A stretch of 64,000 nucleotides of DNA from Aliivibrio sp. S3MY1 (GTDB lineage Bacteria; Pseudomonadota; Gammaproteobacteria; Enterobacterales; Vibrionaceae), in NCBI RefSeq assembly GCF_028765575.1, contig NZ_JARACO010000004.1:62001-126000 (forward strand). The letters run 5' to 3'. The notes under the pieces are model-generated. The model saw only the letters and a program-made list of their open reading frames with translations. It made no database searches and was not told the DNA's origin. The first letter of the stretch is position 1; each line of letters starts with the position of its first letter. The translations under genes and the position numbers were made by a program. Positions 27,705 to 36,334 of this stretch are shown piece by piece.

Positions 27705-30158
27705 TTAACGGTTTACTGCTTCTAGTTTCCAGATGTTATTTACATAATCTCGGATACTACGGTCAGAGCTGAATTTGCCTACAAGAGCAGTGTTTAAAAT
27801 AGCCATTTTCGCCCACTGTTTTTGATCACGATATGCCGCGTCAATGTCATTTTGAGCACGAACATAATCTGCAAAGTCAGCCAGTACTAGGTACGGGTCA
27901 CCGCCATAAAGCAGGTTGTCACGCGTCGCAGATAACAGACCTACTTTGCCCGGAGTAAACTCATCACCTGCCAATAGGTCTAATGACGCTTGCAGTAATG
28001 AATCGGCTTCATAATATTTATATGGGTTGTAACCAGAGGCTTTTAGCGCTTCAACTTCATCAACATCAAGACCGAAGATAAAGATGTTTTCGTCGCCAAC
28101 TTCTTCACGGATCTCAACGTTTGCGCCATCCATTGTACCGACAGTCAACGCACCGTTTAGGGCCATCTTCATGTTACCCGTACCTGATGCCTCTTTACCT
28201 GCGGTAGATATTTGCTCAGAAACGTCAGCTGCTGGAATGATGATTTCAGCCATACTTACACGGTAATCAGGAATGAAAACCACTTTTAAGAAGTCAGATA
28301 CACGAGGGTCGTTATTTACTTTCTCAGCCACTTTGTTAATAGCAAAGATGATCTCTTTTGCTAAGTGGTAACCCGGCGCCGCTTTTGCAGCAAAGAAGAA
28401 CACACGTGGGTGCATATCAAAACCAGGTTCATTCAAAATACGGTGGTATAAAGAAAGAATATTCAACAGATCTAAATGCTGACGTTTGTATTCATGCAGA
28501 CGTTTAATCTGCACATCAAAGATCGCATCAGTATTGAGTTCAATACCCATGTTCTCTTGAACCCAATCCGCAAGACGTTGTTTGTTTTGCTTCTTAACCG
28601 CCATAAAGTCTTTTTGGAACTTCGCGTCATCGGCAAATTTTGCAATATCACGTAACTGGTCTAAATCTGCTGGCCACTCGTTTCCAATTTTTTCAGAAAT
28701 TAAATTTGAAAGCCCTGGATTACAGAACTTCAACCAACGGCGAGGTGTTACACCATTCGTCACATTGGTTAATTTGCCCGGAAAATATTCATTAAACTCA
28801 GGGAATAAATCACGCTTAACTAACTCAGAGTGAAGTGCCGCTACGCCATTTACCGCATAAGAAGAAACCACACATAAGTTTGCCATGCGCACCATACGGT
28901 GAGTACCTTCTTGGATGATTGATAGCTTACGTAGTTTATCTACATCACCCGGCCATTTCAGTTTTACGCCTTCTAAGAATAGATAGTTAATCTGATAAAT
29001 GATTTCCATATGTCTAGGAAGCAAACGAGAAATTAACGATTCGCTCCATGTTTCTAGAGCTTCTGGAAGTAATGTGTGATTAGTGTAAGCAAATGTCTTT
29101 GAACAAATGGCCCACGCTGCATCCCATGTTAAGCCACGCTCATCAACTAGAATACGCATTAATTCAGGGATACCAATCGTTGGGTGTGTGTCGTTTAGTT
29201 GGATTGTTTCGTATTTTGGCAGATCGTCAATCTTATGCCCCGCCGCATCATGACGACGCAAAATATCCGCAATCGAACATGCACAGTGGAAGTACTGCTG
29301 CATTAAACGCAGTGTTTTACCTTTCTCATGGTTATCATTAGGGTACAAGACTTTCGTTACGTTACCCGCATCAATCAGAGCATGCTGCGCTTCAAAGTAA
29401 TCGCCATTGTTAAAGCTAGCTAAGCTGAACGGTGCTTTTGCACGACATTCCCACAAGCGTAGTGGATAAACCGTCTCACTTTCATAACCAACAATTGGTA
29501 AATCCCAAGGCATACCTTCAACTGACATGCTCGGAACCCAACGACGCTTCTCTTCACCGTTGTCAGTGTACGTTTCAACTTTACCGTAAAAACCAACGTT
29601 TTGTGCAAAATCAGGACGAGCAATCTCCCACGGGTAACCTTCTACTCCACGCCATGCATCAGGAGCTTCTTGTTGGCGACAATCATCAAAAGATTGACGG
29701 AACAGGCCATATTCATAATGTAGGCCATAACCAATCGCAGGGAACTCTTGCGCTGCTAATGAATCCATAAAACATGCGGCTAGACGACCAAGGCCACCAT
29801 TGCCTAATGCAGGATCTCGTTCTTCTTCTAATAAATCCGTTAAGTTATGCCCTAACTCACCCATAGCAGCGGTAATGTCTTCGTAAAGTCCCATACTAAT
29901 AAGGTTGTTACCGGTTAGGCGGCCAATTAAGAACTCTAAAGATAAGTAGTTCACACTACGTGCGTTCTTAATTTTCTCATCATTTTCAGTGCCAACAAGG
30001 TCAAATGTGGTCAGTTCAGCCAAGGCTTTACCCATCGCTAAGTACCATACCTTAGAAGTGGCCGTTTTTTCATCAGCACCAAATGTTGTTACTAAATGCT
30101 GCGTTACAGAAGCTTTAAATGCCACTTTATCAAAATCTTTGACGTTATTCGTTTTCAT
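27705..30158 (-). CDS. malP: Maltodextrin/glycogen phosphorylase MalP
   Basis: The enzyme releases glucose-1-phosphate from the non-reducing ends of alpha-1,4 glucans. It has the full GT35 sequence: NYLSLEFLIGRLTGNNL, EERDPALGNGGLGRLAACF, IQLNDTHPTIGIPELMR, VTNGVTPRRWL, and the pyridoxal-phosphate region EASGTGNMKMALNGALTVG. From the ATG at 30158 (GAGAGA upstream) it has 817 residues; an upstream in-frame ATG at 30182 lacks a ribosome site. It is the first gene of the malP-malQ-glgB operon and divergent from malT. MalP and GlgP cannot be told apart with certainty; the malQ neighbour and malT link favour MalP. Confidence 0.94.
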   Translation of the reverse strand: MKTNNVKDFDKVAFKASVTQHLVTTFGADEKTATSKVWYLAMGKALAELTTFDLVGTENDEKIKNARSVNYLSLEFLIGRLTGNNLISMGLYEDITAAMGELGHNLTDLLEEERDPALGNGGLGRLAACFMDSLAAQEFPAIGYGLHYEYGLFRQSFDDCRQQEAPDAWRGVEGYPWEIARPDFAQNVGFYGKVETYTDNGEEKRRWVPSMSVEGMPWDLPIVGYESETVYPLRLWECRAKAPFSLASFNNGDYFEAQHALIDAGNVTKVLYPNDNHEKGKTLRLMQQYFHCACSIADILRRHDAAGHKIDDLPKYETIQLNDTHPTIGIPELMRILVDERGLTWDAAWAICSKTFAYTNHTLLPEALETWSESLISRLLPRHMEIIYQINYLFLEGVKLKWPGDVDKLRKLSIIQEGTHRMVRMANLCVVSSYAVNGVAALHSELVKRDLFPEFNEYFPGKLTNVTNGVTPRRWLKFCNPGLSNLISEKIGNEWPADLDQLRDIAKFADDAKFQKDFMAVKKQNKQRLADWVQENMGIELNTDAIFDVQIKRLHEYKRQHLDLLNILSLYHRILNEPGFDMHPRVFFFAAKAAPGYHLAKEIIFAINKVAEKVNNDPRVSDFLKVVFIPDYRVSMAEIIIPAADVSEQISTAGKEASGTGNMKMALNGALTVGTMDGANVEIREEVGDENIFIFGLDVDEVEALKASGYNPYKYYEADSLLQASLDLLAGDEFTPGKVGLLSATRDNLLYGGDPYLVLADFADYVRAQNDIDAAYRDQKQWAKMAILNTALVGKFSSDRSIRDYVNNIWKLEAVNR

Positions 30159-30330
30159 CTTGTCTCTCTCACAAAGGTTCATAAATCAACTGTGAGTAAT
30201 CCTGCCTGTTTCAGATAATAGCGCATCCTCCTCTTTGGGGGTGGAGACTAAAATCAAGAAAGGCGTAGTAAAAACGACCATAATTTAGCGTGATATAACT
30301 CAAACTTTGTAGGCTGACAGGCTAGTTTGA

Positions 30331-30346
30331 CGTGATAACTGACACA
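30331..30346. promoter_or_regulatory. Candidate CRP site in malP-malT region
   Basis: CGTGA-TAACTG-ACACA matches TGTGA-N6-TCACA at 8 of 10 positions, about 210 bases before malT. CRP activates malT in E. coli. A weak MalT-box-like GAGGATGCGC (7 of 10, minus strand, 30221-30230) lies toward malP. The rest of 30159-30553 shows only AT-rich promoter DNA. Confidence 0.45.
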
Positions 30347-30553
30347 ATTTTGCGGTATTAAATGCAAAATGATAACAAGATCACAATTTAGAACATTTCA
30401 AAAATTACATCATACAACGCAATAGAACCAATTGATTTACAAAACAAACAGTAACTAAAAAGAAACATAGATCACACTAATGGGGCGTAGATGAGACATT
30501 CTTTTCTAATATTATGGATAATCTTCTCAGTATTTTTAAGAAGAACAATAATT

Positions 30554-33265
30554 ATGTTAATACCATCGAAGTTACATTTTCCTAGACGTTTGCATAACGC
30601 CATCATAAGACAGCGTGTACTTAATACACTTGCAGATGCCATTCACTACAAACTGGTCTTATTTCGATCTCCAGCTGGCTATGGCAAAACAACCATGGCT
30701 GCACAGTGGCTTTCTGATAAAAAAACAACAGGTTGGTACAGCCTAGATGACGGCGACAATGATGAATTTAAATTTGCTAAGTACTTTATTCAAACCATTA
30801 GTAATGCAACCGGACTGGATCTTCCTCACTCCAAAGCATTAACAGATAAACGTCAATTTGCCTCTTTATCCAGTCTATTTTCTCAAGTATTTACTGAACT
30901 GATCCCATTTCAAGAAGAAGCCTATTTCGTACTCGATGACTATCACTTAATCACCAATGAAGCGATTCATCTTGGGTTAAAGTTCTTCCTTAAGCACTTG
31001 CCTGATAATCTCACTCTGGTTATTACCAGTCGCTCTCAGCCACCACTAAACACGGCCAATTTGCGAGTTCGAGATCTATTAATTGAAATTGATAATCAAA
31101 GCTTAGCGTTTGATCAATCAGAAACCTCTCTTTTCTTTAACCAACGTCTTAACGGTGAAATTGACCAAGAATCAATTACCAATATTCGTAAACACGTTGA
31201 AGGGTGGCCATCAGCCTTGCAGCTCATAGCCCTACATAGTATTCAACATAATCAGCCTTTAAGTAATTCAACACAGGCGATGGCTCAACTTAATCATGCC
31301 CATTTATGGGATTATCTTGCTGAAGAAGTATTTGATCATTTAGATAAAGAAACCCAACAATTTTTAATGCGTTGTGCGGTATTTGAACACTTTAGTACTC
31401 AGTTACTTGTCAGTGTGACAGGCCGAAACGATGCACAGCTACTCATTGAAAATCTAAATCGATTCGGTCTATTTATTAATAGTGATAGTGATAGTGATAA
31501 AGAAGACTGGTATAAATTTCATAATTTATTTGCCGAATTTTTAACACATCAACGCCAAAACTACTTAGCACAGGAAGAAGTGCTACTGCAGCAGAAAGCC
31601 GCACACGCTTGGTTATCACAAAAGAATATTTATCACGCACTTCGCCACGCTAAAAATGCTAAAGATGACCAATTAGTCGCAGAGATCTTAACGCAGTATG
31701 GCTGGCACCTATTCAATAATGGCGAGCTTACGTTACTTGAATCAACGATTACGCAATTAGATCCCGAGGTGTTATTTACTTCTCCACGATTAGTCATCAT
31801 CCGTGCATGGTTAGCACAAAGCCAGCACAATTACTTACAAGTAGATGATCTACTGTCTGAAGGGCAAAAAGAGATGTCTGCACGTAATATTGCGTTAGAT
31901 AGACAGATGCAGGGTGAACTCGATGCTTTACGCGCTCAAGTTGCTATCAACAAAAATGAGCCTGAAGCCGCTCTTGTCTTTGCAGAAAAAGCCCTCGAAG
32001 AGTTAGATACCAATAAGTACCGCAGCCGTATTGTCGCCACATCCGTGATTGGCGAATACCATCACGTTTCAGGTAACCTTGCACAAGCGCTTGCTTTAAT
32101 GCAGCAAACTGAAAAAATGGCCATGACTTATGGTATTTATCACCAAGCACTCTGGGCTATTTTACAACAAAGTGAAATATTAATGGCGCAGGGCTTTATG
32201 CAAGCGGCTTTTGATTTACAGGATAATGGTTTCAAGCTGATTGAAGACCAAGATTTAGGCCAGCTACCTTTGCATGAATTTTTATTACGTTCACGTGCGC
32301 AGATCTACTGGTTCTGGTTTCGTTTTGATGAAGCAGAGCAATACACCTGGAAAGGATTAGACGTTCTTTCCCCCTTTGATGAAACCAAACACCTGCATGG
32401 GTATTCAATGTTAGCTCGATTAGCCGTCGCTCGCGGTGAACTAGACAAAGCGAAGCGCTATCTAGAAAAATGCCAACAACTATTGAGCCAAGCTGATTAC
32501 CATATCGATTGGAAAGCCAACGCGTCTTCTGCCCAGCTTTTCTATTGGCAAGCCAAAGGCAATATCGATGCTATCCGTTATTGGCTAACTCAGACAGAAA
32601 AGCCAGAGACCCGTTGTAACCACTTTACTCAACTGCAATGGCGTAACATAGCAAGAGCCCAGTATCACTTAGGTGAGATAGATGCCGCGATTATCACCTT
32701 ACAAGAGTCACAGACCGTTGCACAACAACATAAATTGATTACCGATATTAACCGTAATGCCGTAATAGAATCCGTTTTACTTTATGAAAATAAGCAAATT
32801 AATGAGTCAATCGAAGCCATGCATCTTGCGATAAAGCAATCAAATCAAACGGGTATTATTGGTAGTTTTTTAATGGCGGGTAAAGACATTCTAAAACCCT
32901 TAGCCAAATTGCTACAAAAAGGACATATCACCGAACTTGAAAAGCATCGTATTGAGCAATTACAAAAAGCATTATCAAATAATGAACGCTCTCGCTCCGC
33001 CCATTTTGACGAAACTTTTATTGAAAAAGTGATTAATAATCCAGAGATCCCAGAGCTGATCAAAGCAAGCCCTCTTACTCATAGAGAATGGCAAGTATTA
33101 GGATTAATTTACTCAGGTTTCAGTAATGAGCAAATTGCCGCAGAGTTTGATGTGGCACCAACAACAATCAAAACCCACATTCGCAATTTATACCAAAAGC
33201 TAAATTTAGCGAATAGAAAAGCGGCGATTGCCATGGCAGATGAGCTAGTCAGTATGATGAAATAA
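30554..33265 (+). CDS. malT: Maltose regulon transcriptional activator MalT
   Basis: MalT is the ATP- and maltotriose-dependent activator of mal genes. The 903-residue protein from the ATG at 30554 begins MLIPSKLHFPRRL, as E. coli MalT does. It has Walker A RSPAGYGKTT (near residue 36), Walker B-like YFVLDDYHLI, a long TPR-like sensor region with ALRAQVAIN and SRIVATSVIGEY, and a LuxR-type helix-turn-helix at the C-terminus (LTHREWQVLGLIYSGFSNEQ, then TTIKTHIRNLYQKL). A longer frame back to 30491 has no family support. It is divergent from malP, whose operon it should control together with malEFG and malK. Confidence 0.97.
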   Translation: MLIPSKLHFPRRLHNAIIRQRVLNTLADAIHYKLVLFRSPAGYGKTTMAAQWLSDKKTTGWYSLDDGDNDEFKFAKYFIQTISNATGLDLPHSKALTDKRQFASLSSLFSQVFTELIPFQEEAYFVLDDYHLITNEAIHLGLKFFLKHLPDNLTLVITSRSQPPLNTANLRVRDLLIEIDNQSLAFDQSETSLFFNQRLNGEIDQESITNIRKHVEGWPSALQLIALHSIQHNQPLSNSTQAMAQLNHAHLWDYLAEEVFDHLDKETQQFLMRCAVFEHFSTQLLVSVTGRNDAQLLIENLNRFGLFINSDSDSDKEDWYKFHNLFAEFLTHQRQNYLAQEEVLLQQKAAHAWLSQKNIYHALRHAKNAKDDQLVAEILTQYGWHLFNNGELTLLESTITQLDPEVLFTSPRLVIIRAWLAQSQHNYLQVDDLLSEGQKEMSARNIALDRQMQGELDALRAQVAINKNEPEAALVFAEKALEELDTNKYRSRIVATSVIGEYHHVSGNLAQALALMQQTEKMAMTYGIYHQALWAILQQSEILMAQGFMQAAFDLQDNGFKLIEDQDLGQLPLHEFLLRSRAQIYWFWFRFDEAEQYTWKGLDVLSPFDETKHLHGYSMLARLAVARGELDKAKRYLEKCQQLLSQADYHIDWKANASSAQLFYWQAKGNIDAIRYWLTQTEKPETRCNHFTQLQWRNIARAQYHLGEIDAAIITLQESQTVAQQHKLITDINRNAVIESVLLYENKQINESIEAMHLAIKQSNQTGIIGSFLMAGKDILKPLAKLLQKGHITELEKHRIEQLQKALSNNERSRSAHFDETFIEKVINNPEIPELIKASPLTHREWQVLGLIYSGFSNEQIAAEFDVAPTTIKTHIRNLYQKLNLANRKAAIAMADELVSMMK

Positions 33266-33389
33266 TAAATGACTCTAACTATTATCTCATTAATGATCTT
33301 ACGATAATCATTTTTTATACAAAACTTATGTATAATCACGTACCTTCGTGCATTATGCATAAGTTTTTTTTCATCTATATAGAGCTAAA

Positions 33390-34310
33390 ATGAACTATTT
33401 AACGACATTTTTTAAAGGGATGGCAATGGGTGCAGCTGATGTTGTTCCTGGTGTATCTGGTGGTACGATTGCCTTTATTACTGGTATTTATGACACGCTT
33501 TTAGAAAGCATTCGTCGCATTAATCCTTCTATTTTAGGGTTATGGAAACGTGAAGGATTTAAAGCAGCATTTGCACACATTAATGGTTTTTTCCTTATTT
33601 CTCTTTTTGCTGGCATTTTGACGAGCATCTTAACACTCGCAAAATTCATCACATGGATGCTGCACACGCACCCTATTCCACTGTGGTCTTTCTTCTTTGG
33701 TTTGATCATCATCTCAATCATTCATATCGCAAAACAAATTGAGAAATGGTCATTAGATCGCTTTGTTATGTTATTGGCAGGGGCCGCGTTTGCTTATAGC
33801 ATTACGGTACTAAACCCAATGACAATGACACCATCAACCTTTACTTATATCCTTGCTGGCTCAATAGCCATTTGTGCCATGATTCTACCGGGGATTTCAG
33901 GCAGCTTCATTCTTCTGCTTATTGGTATGTATAGCCCTGTCCTTGATGCAGTAAAATCTCTTGATTTAGGCACAATGGGTCTATTTGCCTCAGGTTGTGT
34001 CATTGGTCTATTAAGTTTTTCTCATGTTTTATCTTTCTTATTAAGAAAATTCCGTGATATTACCTTAATCTTTTTAACGGGGTTAATGGTCGGTACGCTA
34101 GGTAAAATTTGGCCTTGGAAAGAGGTGATTGAATGGCGCGTGAACTCAAAAGGTGAACAAACCCCTTTAATTGAGCACAACCTATCTCCATTTGACTATG
34201 AGCAAGTAACACAACAACCTGCGCTTATTGGTTTTGCTGTTGTTGGGGTGGTTTTGGGTATCGGTTTAGTGGTTGGTTTAGAAATGTACGCAAACAAAAA
34301 CAACAAGTAA
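33390..34310 (+). CDS. popT: Undecaprenyl-phosphate translocase PopT (DUF368)
   Basis: DUF368 proteins were shown in Vibrio cholerae to recycle the lipid carrier undecaprenyl phosphate across the inner membrane, with strongest need at alkaline pH. The 306-residue protein shows the family marks: KGMAMGAADVVPGVSGGTIA at the N-terminus, a second related motif CAMILPGISGSFILLLIGMY in the middle (inverted-repeat fold), and about eight hydrophobic segments. It starts 124 bases after malT and ends at a bidirectional terminator shared with the tetR gene. Confidence 0.88.
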   Translation: MNYLTTFFKGMAMGAADVVPGVSGGTIAFITGIYDTLLESIRRINPSILGLWKREGFKAAFAHINGFFLISLFAGILTSILTLAKFITWMLHTHPIPLWSFFFGLIIISIIHIAKQIEKWSLDRFVMLLAGAAFAYSITVLNPMTMTPSTFTYILAGSIAICAMILPGISGSFILLLIGMYSPVLDAVKSLDLGTMGLFASGCVIGLLSFSHVLSFLLRKFRDITLIFLTGLMVGTLGKIWPWKEVIEWRVNSKGEQTPLIEHNLSPFDYEQVTQQPALIGFAVVGVVLGIGLVVGLEMYANKNNK

Positions 34311-34339
34311 TACGTATTTTTGAACAAACTATAGAGACA

Positions 34340-34389
34340 AAAATGGCGGTGAAAGAAAAGGGAATACGCCTTATCTTCACCGCCATTTT
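34340..34389. terminator. Bidirectional terminator between popT and tetR
   Basis: AAAATGGCGGTGAA (34340-34353) pairs with TTCACCGCCATTTT (34376-34389), a perfect 14-bp stem with A/T-runs on both sides. Confidence 0.85.
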
Positions 34390-34430
34390 TATTGGCTATC
34401 TGTTTCGTGGTTCCTCTAAATTGGAAACAC

Positions 34431-35036
34431 TTAGTTAATGCCATAAGATTGAATAAAAATAGACGTTACGGTATCCACCTTACTCTTCACCGCGTCGCTT
34501 GTCGGTTCAGTATCTAAATTCATTACCTGCGGCCAAAATAGCAGCCCTTGAAACAAACTCACATACACATCCGTCATTAATTTGGAATCGACATTCTTTA
34601 ATCGACCAGCCTCAATAGCCGCATTAAACCACTGCGTTATCGCTCGAATACTGTAAATATTTTTAATTAAATGTTTAGCCATATCCGGCTGGCGTAAAAA
34701 TTCCATTACGATGGTACGAGCAAGAGAAATACCATAGGTTTGATAAAGTATTTCTATCTCTTTATAAGCGATATCATTCAATTGCTCTTCGGTACTTTTC
34801 TCTTTATCAAATAGATAAGAAACATTTTCATTAACTGAGTCATTAATAATCGTTAATACCGATTCAAATAACACTTCTTTACTTTCAAAATGACGATAAA
34901 GGGTACGCTTAGACACTTCAGCCGATGAGGTAATTCTATCCATATTCGCAGCAAGGAAACCATTCTCAATAAATTCTTCTTTCGCCGCATTGATAATATC
35001 AAGGTGCTTTTGCTGTGAGCGTGTCAGTTTTTTCAT
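34431..35036 (-). CDS. TetR/AcrR-family repressor of adjacent efflux operon
   Basis: The 201-residue protein has the TetR helix-turn-helix in residues of about 12-55 (IINAAKEEFIENGFLAANMDRI, then AEVSKRTLYRHFESKEVLF) and a ligand-binding C-terminal half of the AefR-like type (FLRQPDMAKHL, FQGLLFWPQVM). It is divergent from the membrane-fusion gene of an RND pump, the classic layout of a local repressor. Repeats with the CGAGTT(T/A)ACTTT sequence in the 180-base gap are the likely operator. The inducing compound is not evident. Confidence 0.9.
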   Translation of the reverse strand: MKKLTRSQQKHLDIINAAKEEFIENGFLAANMDRITSSAEVSKRTLYRHFESKEVLFESVLTIINDSVNENVSYLFDKEKSTEEQLNDIAYKEIEILYQTYGISLARTIVMEFLRQPDMAKHLIKNIYSIRAITQWFNAAIEAGRLKNVDSKLMTDVYVSLFQGLLFWPQVMNLDTEPTSDAVKSKVDTVTSIFIQSYGIN

Positions 35037-35090
35037 AGTCCCTCCATCACTAAATTTAGGCCATTCTACTCGTTCAAAATAAAAATGTAC

Positions 35091-35147
35091 ACTCGCGAGT
35101 TTACTTTATGAAACTTTACACATAAAATAAATTTACGAGTTAACTTT
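35091..35147. promoter_or_regulatory. Candidate TetR operator region
   Basis: CGAGTTTACTTT (35096-35107) and CGAGTTAACTTT (35136-35147) are 12-base direct repeats with one mismatch, 40 bases apart centre to centre. The first overlaps the 10-base palindrome ACTCGCGAGT (35091-35100). Both lie between the divergent tetR and efflux genes. Confidence 0.5.
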
Positions 35148-35216
35148 GTAATTAAAAAATGATTTTCTCGACTATTTTATCTTCAACCAACCACTCTTTT
35201 CATGAGGAATGAGTCA

Positions 35217-36332
35217 ATGAGCTCACGTATTTCGACTGTTATGTTAATGAAGAAAACCGTATTGGCTGTAAGCCTTGCGATTGGCACACTCATGATTTCT
35301 GGGTGTGATTCAAACGATACACAATTAGAAGCAACAAAAGTCGACACTATTCGCCCCGCACTTATTGAAGTAGTTCGCCCAAGTATTAATGCGCAATTAC
35401 GTTTTAACGGTGTTGTACGATCTGCCGAGCGTGCTGATTTGGCTTTTAGAATGAATGGACGTGTTATTAACGTGCTTGTAGAAGAAGGCCAACAGGTAAC
35501 AAAAGGACAATTACTGGCGCAATTAGATCCTCGTGATGTAAAAACAGCACTAGAGTCAGCCCGCGTTGAATATAAAAATAGCCAAGCAGAATACAACCGT
35601 GGCAAAGCGATTTATGAAAAAAGCCAAGCCATTGCTAAAAGTGATTTAGACACACTAAGCACTCGCTATAACCTAGCTAAAAATCGACTAGAAGAGGCAA
35701 AACGTCAATTAGAGTACACCCGATTAACCGCCCCTTTTGATGGCATTGTTGGCCGTAAGATGATCGACAATCATATGCAAATACAAGCTAATAGCCCAGT
35801 ATTCACCATTCATGATCTTGATAACTTAGAAGTGCTTATCAATATTCCAGACAGTGTCATGTTAGGTGAATTAAAAGGCTCAGAAGCGATAGCTCAAATT
35901 AGCGCAGTACCTAATGAGCGCTTCCCTCTTGTGTTAAGTACTTATGGCACCCAAGCGGATCCAATAACTCAAACCTACCCAGTAGTACTAACGTTTAAAG
36001 AATTAAGCGGCTTTAATGTATTACCTGGCATGACAGTAAAAGTAACGCCTGTGTATCCAAAAGATTCAGCAGACGAAAACACACTTATTACCGTGCCTTT
36101 AACCGCTATCGTTCCTGATAATAAAGGCGGACAATTTGTATGGGTGGTTGATGCTCAAAACCAAGTACAGCAACGCGCGGTTAATAGCGGTGAATTATTG
36201 GCAAACCGAGTGGTTATTACTCAAGGTTTGCAAATGAGTGAGCGCGTTATCATTGCCGGTGTCACCAGCATTAAAACCGACATGATAGTAAAACCCTATT
36301 CTGAACAATCAGCACTGAGTCACGGGGAATAG
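35217..36332 (+). CDS. RND efflux periplasmic adaptor lipoprotein
   Basis: This is the membrane-fusion subunit that connects the inner-membrane RND pump to an outer-membrane channel. From the ATG at 35217 (GAGGAA eight bases upstream) it has 371 residues. A lipoprotein signal ends in LMISGC. A lipoyl half-motif (RMNGRVINVLVEEGQQVTKG, then LLAQLDPRDV), a coiled-coil hairpin (about residues 105-150) and a beta-barrel follow, as in AcrA-type adaptors. It is two bases from the pump gene and divergent from the TetR repressor. No outer-membrane factor gene is next to it. Confidence 0.92.
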   Translation: MSSRISTVMLMKKTVLAVSLAIGTLMISGCDSNDTQLEATKVDTIRPALIEVVRPSINAQLRFNGVVRSAERADLAFRMNGRVINVLVEEGQQVTKGQLLAQLDPRDVKTALESARVEYKNSQAEYNRGKAIYEKSQAIAKSDLDTLSTRYNLAKNRLEEAKRQLEYTRLTAPFDGIVGRKMIDNHMQIQANSPVFTIHDLDNLEVLINIPDSVMLGELKGSEAIAQISAVPNERFPLVLSTYGTQADPITQTYPVVLTFKELSGFNVLPGMTVKVTPVYPKDSADENTLITVPLTAIVPDNKGGQFVWVVDAQNQVQQRAVNSGELLANRVVITQGLQMSERVIIAGVTSIKTDMIVKPYSEQSALSHGE

Positions 36333-36334
36333 AA

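Noticed and set aside
30491-30553. Longer N-terminus of MalT
   Set aside because: MalT proteins begin MLIPSKL; the added 21 hydrophobic residues have no family support.
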